A stretch of 6,316 bases of DNA from DASXRU01 sp039933315 (GCA_039933315.1 JBDTOI010000222.1:1-6316); one strand, 5' to 3'; positions 1 through 6,091 are shown, numbered from the stretch's first letter. Notes: generated from the letters alone by a model not told the origin. Made by a program: numbers and translations.

Positions 1-21
1 CAGGTTTGAAATGGCCAATCT

Positions 22-174
22 CAACCCCAACGGGGTTGTGTCAATTCACAATGAGCGTTGCACCTAAACAGCGTCGGCACAACCCCGTTGGGGTTGGAAA
101 CACTTTCCTTGATCGCTTCCCCAGGGTAGCCGCGGCGGCAACCCTGGGCTGGAGGACATAACCCCGTTGGGGTT
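22..174. repeat. Composite palindrome 1, left part cut off by window start
   Basis: Four hairpins are visible. The first, 22-38, has arms CAACCCC/GGGGTTG around loop AAC. The second, 80-96, is its exact reverse complement, with loop GTT. The third, 120-148, has arms CCCAGGGT/ACCCTGGG around a GC-rich loop that itself holds GCCGCGGC. The fourth, 160-174, has arms AACCCC/GGGGTT with loop GTT. Gaps after the second hairpin are 23 and 11 nt. This order (inner pair, middle long-loop hairpin, 11-nt gap, outer 15-nt hairpin) matches the right half of the two complete blocks in the window. The left middle and outer hairpins would fall just before base 1. The CCCAGGG middle hairpin is shared with the block at 5880-6091. 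The family is probably a REP/BIME-type interspersed element. Confidence 0.85.
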
Positions 175-203
175 CGCCTTCCTACTTCGGGTAACGCGGT
201 TTC

Positions 204-239
204 CATCCTGGTATTGCTCGTCGCAGACGAGCTGGGATG
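204..239. repeat. Isolated stem-loop between the repeat blocks
   Basis: The core is a perfect 7-bp stem, GCTCGTC (216-222) and GACGAGC (226-232), closed by a GCA triloop. An outer stem, CATCC (204-208) with GGATG (235-239), can extend it across an asymmetric internal loop. There is no T-run after it on either strand, so it does not look like an intrinsic terminator. It lies outside the mirror-symmetric blocks and may be a degenerate relative of their hairpins. No function can be assigned. Confidence 0.6.
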
Positions 240-378
240 CCTTTGCGTGAAACTGAACTGTACCCCAGCAGCTTGTTTGCGTTCATTGGACCACCGGTGA
301 CATAGTTTGGTTAACTTTTTGCGCTCACGTCGGTAGTGTTCTAATTTGCGGTTGCTCATCTTGTTTATTTGGCGTCTT

Positions 379-592
379 CAGCCCGGAGGGCTGGCAGAAA
401 GTAGCCGGTGGTCGAAGCGAAGCGTAGACCACCGGTATGCGCGTTAAAAACGGTAGGCACCCCAGAGGGGTGCAAGAACGCCCAGGCAACAAAATATCTT
501 GCACCCCTGCAGGGTGCCAATGTCTAAGATTTGATCCGGTGGTCTGCGCTGCGCTGCGACCACCGGCTACTATCTGTCAGCCCTCCGGGCTG
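379..592. repeat. Composite palindrome 2, complete: three hairpins and their mirror image
   Basis: Six hairpins are arranged symmetrically about base 485-487. The outer pair is 379-393 (CAGCCC-GGA-GGGCTG) and its exact reverse complement 578-592. The middle pair is 405-435 and 536-566, both with arms CCGGTGGTC/GACCACCGG and 13-nt loops made of 5-nt repeats (GAAGC twice in the left, TGCGC twice in the right). The inner pair is 457-473 (GCACCCC-AGA-GGGGTGC) and 501-517. The outer-middle gaps are 11 nt on both sides and are themselves complementary at 9 of 11 positions. GCAAGA (472-477) can pair with TCTTGC (497-502), so the two halves could also fold into one long duplex instead of six small hairpins. 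No T-tract terminator signature is seen. It resembles BIME-type pairs of inverted REP sequences; this identity is inferred. Confidence 0.92.
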
Positions 593-737
593 AGCCTGAG
601 ATGCGGCGATGCGTTGCACTTCCAAGTTGAATCAGCGTTTGCTGAAAGATCTCTTTAATCAACGGAAGCCAAACTTCAGAGATTGAAAAGAATTCCCGAC
701 CCTCGTTGCTTGTCAATAAACTGCGCTTCGCCGTTAC

Positions 738-2621
738 ATGAATAGCCGAAACCAAAACGACGAGTCTTTCGAAGGTGCCTCAACGGCGTCTCTATCGCGG
801 CGCCGATTTGTAAAAGGTGGCCTGGTAATCGCCGGCACACTCGGAATCGGCGGGGTCGAGTTATTGCTAAACGCTGTGCCGGCCGTCGCAACTCGAAACG
901 AGCGCGGCAAACAGTTGCTCGGGTTTAAAGCGATTCCGGTATCGGCAGCCGATGAAGTAATAGTCCCGGAAGGTTATTCAGCCCGCGTGCTTATCGCGTG
1001 GGGCGATCCAGTGTCCGACGGGCCGGCCTTCCGTCAGGATGCAAGTAACACGTCAGCGGAGCAGGCGTTGCAATGGGGAATGCACAACGACGGTCTCGTC
1101 TATTTTCCCATTCACGGATCCAAGAGAGGCCTGCTCGTGCAAAACAATGAAAACGTTGACGATGTGCTGCTTTTTCCCGACGGAACCGCAAACTGGACAG
1201 CGGAGAAGACCAGGAAAGCGCTGGCTGCACTGGGCGTGTCTATCGTTGAAATTCAGCGCAGCTCGCGAGGCGAATGGAAGGTAGTCCGACCTTCCAAATA
1301 TGCGCGGCGCATCACCGGCTATACTCCCATTAAGATCGAGGGACCGGCTGCCGGAGATCGCCGGTTAAAAACTAAAGGCGATCAAACAGGGCGTTTGGTT
1401 TTGGGAACGTTTCAGAATTGCGCTATAGGCGTCACGCCCTGGGGGACATATCTTAGTTGCGAAGAAAACTTTGATGACTACTTCCGCACGCCTTCCGAGC
1501 CTGCGCCCGGTTCCCTCGATGCGCGCTATGGACTCTCAACCATGGGCGACGGTTTTCTCATACACACAACCGAAGCGCGTTTTCGTGTCGCCGATGAGCC
1601 CAATGAACCAAATCGCTTTGGTTGGGTGGTCGAAATCGATCCCTTCAGGCCGCAGTCGATTCCGGTCAAACGAACTGCACTTGGCAGGATAAAACACGAG
1701 GGCGCCAAGGTGCAGGAAACTCGTGAAGGAAAGATCGTGGTCTACACGGGTGATGATGAAACTTTTGAATATATTTACCGCTACGTTTCCAACCTGCCGT
1801 GGCGCGAGGCGCGCAAGCAGGGAATCAGCCCATTGGACGATGGCATCCTTTACGTGGCGAAATTCCATTCGGGCGGCGCCGGCGAATGGATTCCTTTGAC
1901 GCCGGGCAACCCATCGCTGCGAAACTGGACGCTTAGCGATATTCTCATCAACACGCGTGGTGCGGCGGACATCGTTGGTGCAACAAAAATGGATCGGCCG
2001 GAATGGATCGATACGTTTCCGGATAGCCTGACGGTGATCGCGACACTGACCAACAACACTCTCCGCGGCAAAGGCACGCACCCGGGACCCGATGCGGCAA
2101 ATCCGCGATCAGAAAATGCCTACGGCCACATAGTCCGTTGGGCGTATAAAAAGGATTGGACTGACATACATTTTGAGTGGGATATCTTTGCGCTGGCAGG
2201 TGATCCGCAAAACGGTCCGAATGGTTCAACCATAGTCGGTGATAAATACGGCTCCCCTGACAGCATCTATGTAGCTCCCAGCGGACGTATGTGGATACAA
2301 ACTGACGTCAGCGCAACCAGCATCAACCGCGGTCGTTATGCCGGCTTCGGTAATAATCAGATGCTCTGTGCGGATCCGCAAACGCGCGAGACTCGCCGGT
2401 TCCTGGTGGGTCCGAATACGTGTGAGATTACCGGTTGTTACGTTACACCTGACGAGACCGCGATGTTCGTTGGTATTCAACATCCGGGCGAAGCGCCGGC
2501 TCGTAACGATCCCCTTCAGCCTAAGCGCTACAGTTCCTGGCCGGATGGCCCAACCGGTGGCCGACCACGTTCAGCGTGCATCGTGATCACAAAGGACGAT
2601 GGCCGAGCGATCGGAAGTTAA
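738..2621 (+). CDS. phoX: PhoX/DUF839 family alkaline phosphatase, Tat-exported
   Basis: Predicted metal-dependent phosphatase that releases phosphate from organic phosphoesters outside the cytoplasm. The 627-residue length is normal for PhoX. The N-terminus carries a twin-arginine signal (SRRRFVK, 20-26), a hydrophobic stretch (28-48) and a likely signal-peptidase site after AVA (49-51). Family motifs run to the end: WGMHNDG (113-119), CEEN (241-244), GWVVEIDPF (295-303), KHEGA (319-323), YTGDDETFEYIYRYVS (336-351), MDRPEW (418-423), LTNN (437-440), YGHIVRW (462-468), GSPDSIY (505-511), WIQTD (519-523), IQHPGE (580-585) and a C-terminal RPRSACIVITKDDG. In characterised PhoX the CEEN cysteine bridges the two irons of the Fe/Ca centre, so Cys241 should do so here. 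Many relatives read NHEYV where this protein has NNENV (136-140); I recall this from memory. ATG 738 is the only start after an in-frame TAA at 717-719, yet no Shine-Dalgarno sequence precedes it. No PHO box was recognised. Confidence 0.92.
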   Translation: MNSRNQNDESFEGASTASLSRRRFVKGGLVIAGTLGIGGVELLLNAVPAVATRNERGKQLLGFKAIPVSAADEVIVPEGYSARVLIAWGDPVSDGPAFRQDASNTSAEQALQWGMHNDGLVYFPIHGSKRGLLVQNNENVDDVLLFPDGTANWTAEKTRKALAALGVSIVEIQRSSRGEWKVVRPSKYARRITGYTPIKIEGPAAGDRRLKTKGDQTGRLVLGTFQNCAIGVTPWGTYLSCEENFDDYFRTPSEPAPGSLDARYGLSTMGDGFLIHTTEARFRVADEPNEPNRFGWVVEIDPFRPQSIPVKRTALGRIKHEGAKVQETREGKIVVYTGDDETFEYIYRYVSNLPWREARKQGISPLDDGILYVAKFHSGGAGEWIPLTPGNPSLRNWTLSDILINTRGAADIVGATKMDRPEWIDTFPDSLTVIATLTNNTLRGKGTHPGPDAANPRSENAYGHIVRWAYKKDWTDIHFEWDIFALAGDPQNGPNGSTIVGDKYGSPDSIYVAPSGRMWIQTDVSATSINRGRYAGFGNNQMLCADPQTRETRRFLVGPNTCEITGCYVTPDETAMFVGIQHPGEAPARNDPLQPKRYSSWPDGPTGGRPRSACIVITKDDGRAIGS

Positions 2622-2689
2622 ATTCTCTTCGGCAACTTAGCAGCCAAACTTTCAGACATAGCCGATTAACACGTTATTCAGTCGAGGCA

Positions 2690-2800
2690 GGGTTCGTGTT
2701 GCTTAGCGAGATTTCGTGTAATTTGGTGGACCGTGTGCCTGGGATTAGGAGGCACACGATCCACCAACTCACACTAAACTGCACTAACGAACACGAAATA
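2690..2800. repeat. TTCGTG-decamer inverted repeat, copy 1
   Basis: Each arm consists of four 10-bp units built on nnnTTCGTGn, followed by ATCGT-like bases towards the centre. The left arm is 2690-2729 and the right arm 2761-2800. The right arm read on the minus strand begins TATTTCGTGT and ends GAGTTGGTGG. The centre forms a strong stem: 2723-2739 pairs with 2751-2767 at 16 of 17 positions around an 11-nt loop. The single mismatch is C2731 against A2759. Some outer units have decayed, for example TGCTTAGCGA at 2700-2709. It is about 85% identical to copy 2 by hand alignment and has the same length and orientation. It could be a small non-autonomous mobile element or a structured transcript; neither is shown. 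Confidence 0.88.
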
Positions 2801-3020
2801 AGAGCTTTTGTGCAAGGACGTATCTGTTCCAATCAGGATAAATGTTGGTGGGAATCCCGGATTTTAAACGGACTGCGAAAGACTGCCCGTGGATATCTCC
2901 AACTACGATTGTGAGCGCTTCCATTCAACCCTCCGGAAATAATGTGACTTTGAAATGTTATCTATCAAGAATCCGAGAAAAGCGAGACCAGCATAGTGAC
3001 ACGGCTTTGCGCAAGAACTC

Positions 3021-3131
3021 TATTTCGTGTTGCTTCGTGAGATTTCGTGTAATTTCGTGGATCGTGTGCTTAGGATTCGGAGCCAAACGATCCACGAACC
3101 CACACTAAACTCCACGAAAAGACACGAAATA
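3021..3131. repeat. TTCGTG-decamer inverted repeat, copy 2
   Basis: This is the better preserved copy. The left arm reads TATTTCGTGT (3021-3030), TGCTTCGTGA (3031-3040), GATTTCGTGT (3041-3050) and AATTTCGTGG (3051-3060). On the minus strand the right arm (3131-3092) reads TATTTCGTGT, CTTTTCGTGG, AGTTTAGTGT and GGGTTCGTGG. ATCGT (3061-3065) and ACGAT (3087-3091) close a 21-nt loop. The central 12 bp, 3054-3065 with 3087-3098, pair perfectly. Similarity between the ends reaches a few bases further out (AAGAACTC before the left arm, GAGTTTTG after the right), which looks like terminal inverted repeats. It ends 46 bases past the 3' end of the coiled-coil gene. No target-site duplication was recognised. 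Confidence 0.9.
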
Positions 3132-3177
3132 AGAGTTTTGTGCAAAACCTGGTGACACCGAAGAAGGTTAGCGACAA

Positions 3178-4143
3178 TCACCTTAGTGACGATTCTGCAA
3201 ACAACTTCTCAAGCTCCCTGGATGCCTTTTCAACTGTGAGCTCGGCATTTTCGGTCCCGCTCGCGGCCTCTTCTACTTCAGCTGCAAGGCTGCGCGCGCT
3301 TCGGACTGCGTCCTCCGAGGCGGCTTTTGCTTTCTTCAAGTTGTCCTCCGCCTGACGTAGCTGCTTCTCGGCTTTCTTAGCCTCGGCATCAGCCTTTTTC
3401 TGAGCTGCCTCCAAACTCTGCGCATGGGATCGGGCCTGGGTCAGTGATCTCTTTGCGTCCTGCAGTGAGACTCTGGCGGCAGCTATCTTCGTCTTACGCG
3501 CCTCTTCAGGCTTATGGATGTCGCGACCCGCCGCCACCTTTCCCCGCGCTGTGGTGGTAACACTGCTGGATTTCTGCACGGAGGTGAAGCGTGAAGGTTC
3601 TTTCGCCGTCTTCGTCATGCCGGTGCGTGGAACGAATGAGCCGAATGACCCGAATGACTCAAACCCCGGAGGATCGACGTCTTCTGTCAGCCGCCCGGGA
3701 CGTGGAGCATCAGAACGCGACGCGTAAACGGACATCGCCTCGAGAGTACTCGTGACGCGGCGGATGGTATCCAGCGACGGATTGTGACCTGCATCTCGCA
3801 GCAATGAAGTTGCCAAATCCGAAAGATCCGCAAGGGCCCCGCGTCGAGCGTCGAGCGCCGTACGCATATCCGCCATCTTTCCGGACTTCTGTGCTTTGTG
3901 GAAGCGCTCACCTGACGCGATCAGCTGGTCGAATGCCTCGCGATGATTCCAGTAAAGTTGGTTCACCGCCCACGCCGAGACCGGAGGCTTTACGAGCCCC
4001 TTCATTCGAACCGCTTCATCGCCCCGCCCGATCTTTTTCAGCCGGGCGGCGAGTTCGTTGCGCGCGCCCGTGAACTCAGCCAGCGGCAGCCTGAACAAAG
4101 CATCAACATCACCTTCAAGATTCGAAGCACGCACGAGTTTCAT
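3178..4143 (-). CDS. Uncharacterised protein with C-terminal coiled coil
   Basis: I cannot assign a function. The 321-residue product appears to be cytoplasmic: there is no signal peptide or membrane segment. The N-terminal part (about 8-160) is predicted mostly helical, with LYxLPLxEFTxARNxLAARLKK-like sequence at 16-37, a VKPPVSAWAVNQLYW segment (51-65) and PGRLTEDVDPPGF (149-161). I remember very similar segments in unnamed hypothetical proteins of Acidobacteria and other soil phyla, so this is probably a real conserved family. A flexible Ser/Thr/Lys-rich linker (about 162-205) follows, and then a long Ala/Lys/Glu-rich heptad region (about 212-316) typical of a coiled coil. The ATG at 4143 is the first good start; only weak AAGGA and GAAAG matches lie upstream. 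It is convergent with the phosphatase gene and divergent from the monooxygenase gene, so it is probably transcribed alone. A scaffolding or DNA-associated role would be a guess. Confidence 0.85.
   Translation of the reverse strand: MKLVRASNLEGDVDALFRLPLAEFTGARNELAARLKKIGRGDEAVRMKGLVKPPVSAWAVNQLYWNHREAFDQLIASGERFHKAQKSGKMADMRTALDARRGALADLSDLATSLLRDAGHNPSLDTIRRVTSTLEAMSVYASRSDAPRPGRLTEDVDPPGFESFGSFGSFVPRTGMTKTAKEPSRFTSVQKSSSVTTTARGKVAAGRDIHKPEEARKTKIAAARVSLQDAKRSLTQARSHAQSLEAAQKKADAEAKKAEKQLRQAEDNLKKAKAASEDAVRSARSLAAEVEEAASGTENAELTVEKASRELEKLFAESSLR
3631..3657 (-). repeat. Three 9-nt in-frame repeats (SFG)
   Basis: On the coding (minus) strand the sequence reads TCATTCGGG, TCATTCGGC and TCATTCGTT, giving SFG-SFG-SFV at residues 163-171. 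It sits exactly at the junction between the conserved N-terminal domain and the variable linker. Slipped-strand copying is the likely origin, and the repeat number may vary between strains. Confidence 0.85.
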
Positions 4144-4356
4144 CGCTCATCTTTCATCCTTCCGGCTTTTTTCATTTCTGTCTGCTTTCCACCATTTTTT
4201 GTTTTCCTGCGATCATTTGGAGCGCGTGGTGGTACTGACTTCATTTCGTGGCAAAGACTCGCCTGCCAGGATTCGGTGCTATGACGCTCGGTTTAAACTA
4301 GAATGCAATTAGGCAAACATCTTAATTGGTGACAGTACAGTATTCGAAGGCTGAGC
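4144..4356. promoter_or_regulatory. Divergent promoter region of coiled-coil and monooxygenase genes
   Basis: The two genes start back to back here, so promoters for both should lie within these 213 bases. The half next to the coiled-coil gene is pyrimidine-rich on the plus strand (C6 and T6 type runs at 4166-4210). TAGAAT at 4299-4304 is one base from a -10 consensus, but no matching -35 lies at the right distance, so I do not name a promoter. I see no clear operator palindrome resembling a TetR-type (EthR-like) site. No gene for a regulator is adjacent. GAAGG at 4346-4350 stands 6 bases before ATG 4357 and is a reasonable ribosome-binding site for the monooxygenase. Confidence 0.55.
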
Positions 4357-5871
4357 ATGGAAAATTTCGACGTCATCATCGTGGGCGCTGGTCTTTCCGG
4401 AGTTGGCGCAGCCTGCCACCTGCGGCAGCGGCACCCGCGCAAGAGTTTCGCCATCCTCGAGGGTCGAAACGCGATGGGCGGCACATGGGACTTGTTCCGC
4501 TACCCCGGCGTCCGTTCCGATTCCGATATGTATACGCTCGGATACAGATTCCGTCCCTGGCGCGCCGCCCAGGCCATCGCCGACGCGCCCGCGATCCTCA
4601 ACTACATACGCGAGACCGCCGCCGAGTTCAAAGTAGACAAAGAGATCCGCTACGGCCACCGGGTGACGCTAGCTTCGTGGTCGACCGCAGACGCGCTCTG
4701 GACCGTTGAAGCCGAGACCGTGCTCTCTTCCAAGCAGAAGCCCGACCGTCAGGGAGGGCTCGAAAAAACACCGGAGAAAACGCGGGAGAACACCCCCCAG
4801 AAAATATTAGCCCGGTTCACCTGCAACTTCCTCTACCTCTGCACGGGTTACTACGACTACGAGGCTGGCTACACTCCGGACTGGCCTGACGTCAAGAGAT
4901 TTCGTGGCCAGATTGTGCACCCGCAGAAGTGGCCGGAAGACCTCGCTTACGAAGGCAAGCGCGTGGTCGTAATAGGCAGCGGCGCCACCGCCGTCACGCT
5001 TGTTCCTGCGATGTCGGAAAGGGCGGCGCATGTCACCATGCTCCAGCGTTCCCCCACCTACGTTGTCTCGCGCCCCGCCCAGGACAAGCTGGCGAACGGC
5101 TTGCGCAGCGTGCTGCCAGCGCGCGCGGCCTACGTGCTCACGCGTTGGAAAAACGTGCTGCTGCAGATGGTCTTCTATAACCTGGCTCGATCGCGGCCCG
5201 ATCTCTTTAAGCGGATGATGGCGAGGGGAGTGCGGAACCACCTCGGCGAGCAATACGACCTCAAGCACTTCACGCCAAAATACAACCCCTGGGATCAGCG
5301 TCTGTGCCTGGTCCCTGACTCGGACCTCTTCAATGCGATACGCGACGGCCGGGCAACGGTTGTCACCGATCAGATTGAAACCTTCACCGAGACTGGTCTA
5401 CAGCTCAAGTCAGGCGAGCACCTCGACGCTGACATTATCGTGACGGCCACGGGCCTTGTGCTAAAACTCATGAGCGGGCTGCAACTCACGGTGGACGGTG
5501 CGCCCGTGGACCTCTCGCAGACGATCACCTACAAGGGGATGATGTACAGCGATGTCCCGAACCTTGTTTCCGCCTTCGGCTACACCAACGCGTCGTGGAC
5601 ATTGAAATGCGACCTCACCGCCGAGTACGTCTGCCGGCTCCTGAAACACATGGACCAGCACGGCTATGCGCAGTGCACCCCACGTGTAAACGATCCCGAC
5701 TTCACAGCGGAGCCCGCCATCGACTTCACTTCCGGCTACGTGCTGCGAGCGATCCACACGCTGCCGCAACAGGGGTCGAAAACGCCCTGGCGCGTACACC
5801 AAAACTACGTGAAGGACCTCGCGATGCTCCGCTTCGGCCGCGTTGAGGACGGCACCATGGAGTTCAATTAA
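4357..5871 (+). CDS. ethA: EthA-like FAD-containing Baeyer-Villiger monooxygenase
   Basis: Predicted to use NADPH and O2 to form a flavin peroxide that inserts oxygen next to carbonyls (ketone to ester) or oxidises sulfur. The FAD-binding Rossmann motif GAGLSG is at 10-15, with the acidic residue Glu35 closing the fold. GTWDLFRYPGVRSDSDMYT (42-60) is the highly conserved EthA/BVMO segment. The BVMO fingerprint FxGxxxHxxxWP is complete at 182-193 (His188, Trp192). The NADPH Rossmann motif is GSGATA (207-212), followed by QRSPTY (230-235), and the ATG motif is at 364-366. NPWDQRLCLVP (310-320) and GYTNASWTLK (408-417) match my memory of Mycobacterium tuberculosis EthA closely. At 504 residues it is slightly longer than EthA (489), mainly through a Lys/Pro/Thr-rich insertion at about 121-150. 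An in-frame TGA at 4330-4332 and the GAAGG site fix the start. It is probably monocistronic; the substrate is unknown. The high share of G/C third positions differs from the phosphatase gene. Confidence 0.92.
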   Translation: MENFDVIIVGAGLSGVGAACHLRQRHPRKSFAILEGRNAMGGTWDLFRYPGVRSDSDMYTLGYRFRPWRAAQAIADAPAILNYIRETAAEFKVDKEIRYGHRVTLASWSTADALWTVEAETVLSSKQKPDRQGGLEKTPEKTRENTPQKILARFTCNFLYLCTGYYDYEAGYTPDWPDVKRFRGQIVHPQKWPEDLAYEGKRVVVIGSGATAVTLVPAMSERAAHVTMLQRSPTYVVSRPAQDKLANGLRSVLPARAAYVLTRWKNVLLQMVFYNLARSRPDLFKRMMARGVRNHLGEQYDLKHFTPKYNPWDQRLCLVPDSDLFNAIRDGRATVVTDQIETFTETGLQLKSGEHLDADIIVTATGLVLKLMSGLQLTVDGAPVDLSQTITYKGMMYSDVPNLVSAFGYTNASWTLKCDLTAEYVCRLLKHMDQHGYAQCTPRVNDPDFTAEPAIDFTSGYVLRAIHTLPQQGSKTPWRVHQNYVKDLAMLRFGRVEDGTMEFN

Positions 5872-5879
5872 GCAACCCT

Positions 5880-6091
5880 AACGCTGAAAGCGTTCGCTAA
5901 TTCGAGCCCAGGGTTGCGCTTTGGCAACCCTGGGACAAAGACCCAAGTTTTGTGACAGATGCAACTCTGAAGGAGTTGCGAAGTCCTTCGACGCAACCCC
6001 TTCCAGGGTTGCGTCATTTATTATAGGCACTCGCGATCCCAGGGTTTCAAAAGCAAACCCTGGGCTGGAATTAGCCAACGCTTTCAGCGTT
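5880..6091. repeat. Composite palindrome 3, complete: three hairpins and their mirror image
   Basis: Six hairpins are centred on base 5985-5986. The outer pair is 5880-5894 (AACGCT-GAA-AGCGTT) and its exact reverse complement 6077-6091. The middle pair is 5907-5934 (11-bp arms CCCAGGGTTGC/GCAACCCTGGG) and 6038-6064 (10-bp arms). The inner pair is 5961-5979 (GCAACTC/GAGTTGC) and 5993-6012 (GCAACCC/GGGTTGC). Both outer-middle gaps are 12 nt and are complementary at 10 of 12 positions. A further small stem, CGAAG with CTTCG (5979-5990), sits at the centre. The first hairpin begins 8 bases after the monooxygenase stop codon, so it could shape the 3' end of that mRNA, although no T-tract follows. 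The order and size match the block at 379-592, while only the middle hairpin resembles the block at 22-174. Confidence 0.92.

Larger units (their letters stand above)
1..737. other. Gene-free, repeat-rich region upstream of the phosphatase gene
   Basis: I see no convincing gene in these 737 bases. The stretch contains a truncated composite palindrome (hairpins 22-174), a separate stem-loop (about 204-239), an isolated CACCGGTG palindrome (292-299) that resembles the core of the middle hairpin further on, and a complete composite palindrome (379-592). A 112-codon reading frame on the minus strand (359 to 21) runs straight through the hairpins of the first block. Its first 30 or so residues are basic, but there is no Shine-Dalgarno match before the ATG and the rest is translated repeat, so I do not call it a gene. 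From 593 to 737 I see neither hairpins nor a credible -35/-10 pair, although the promoter of the phosphatase gene must lie in this area or further upstream. Confidence 0.75.
2622..3177. other. Non-coding gap between two convergent genes
   Basis: These 556 bases separate the 3' ends of the phosphatase gene (+) and the coiled-coil gene (-). They contain two copies of a 111-bp inverted repeat, described separately. The 220 bases between the copies (2801-3020) and the first 68 bases show no gene or motif that I recognise. Short open frames crossing this stretch on the plus strand lack ribosome-binding sites and read through the inverted repeats. No hairpin followed by a T-run is visible, so the inverted repeats are the only structures that could stop converging transcription. 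Confidence 0.75.

Noticed and set aside
21..359. 112-codon minus-strand reading frame with a basic N-terminus
   Set aside because: It reads through four hairpins of the first repeat block, has no ribosome-binding site and resembles no family; most of it is translated repeat DNA.
379..592. Reading the repeat blocks as CRISPR arrays
   Set aside because: The units alternate in orientation as mirror images, differ in length, and lack regular unique spacers between identical direct repeats.
1536..2081. 181-codon minus-strand reading frame
   Set aside because: It lies wholly inside the phosphatase gene, whose family motifs are continuous across it.
2576..3108. Overlapping plus-strand frames downstream of the phosphatase gene
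   Set aside because: They start without ribosome-binding sites, run through the decamer inverted repeats and show no protein-like composition.
4241..4251. Lone TTTCGTGG near the monooxygenase promoter as a third decamer element
   Set aside because: Only a single unit is present, with neither tandem neighbours nor an inverted partner; it is likely chance.
4299..4304. TAGAAT as a -10 promoter element of the monooxygenase gene
   Set aside because: No acceptable -35 hexamer is found 16-18 bases upstream, so the match alone is too weak.
5880..5934. Intrinsic terminator for the monooxygenase gene
   Set aside because: The hairpins follow the stop codon closely, but no T-run follows any of them and their mirror copies show that they belong to a repeat element.
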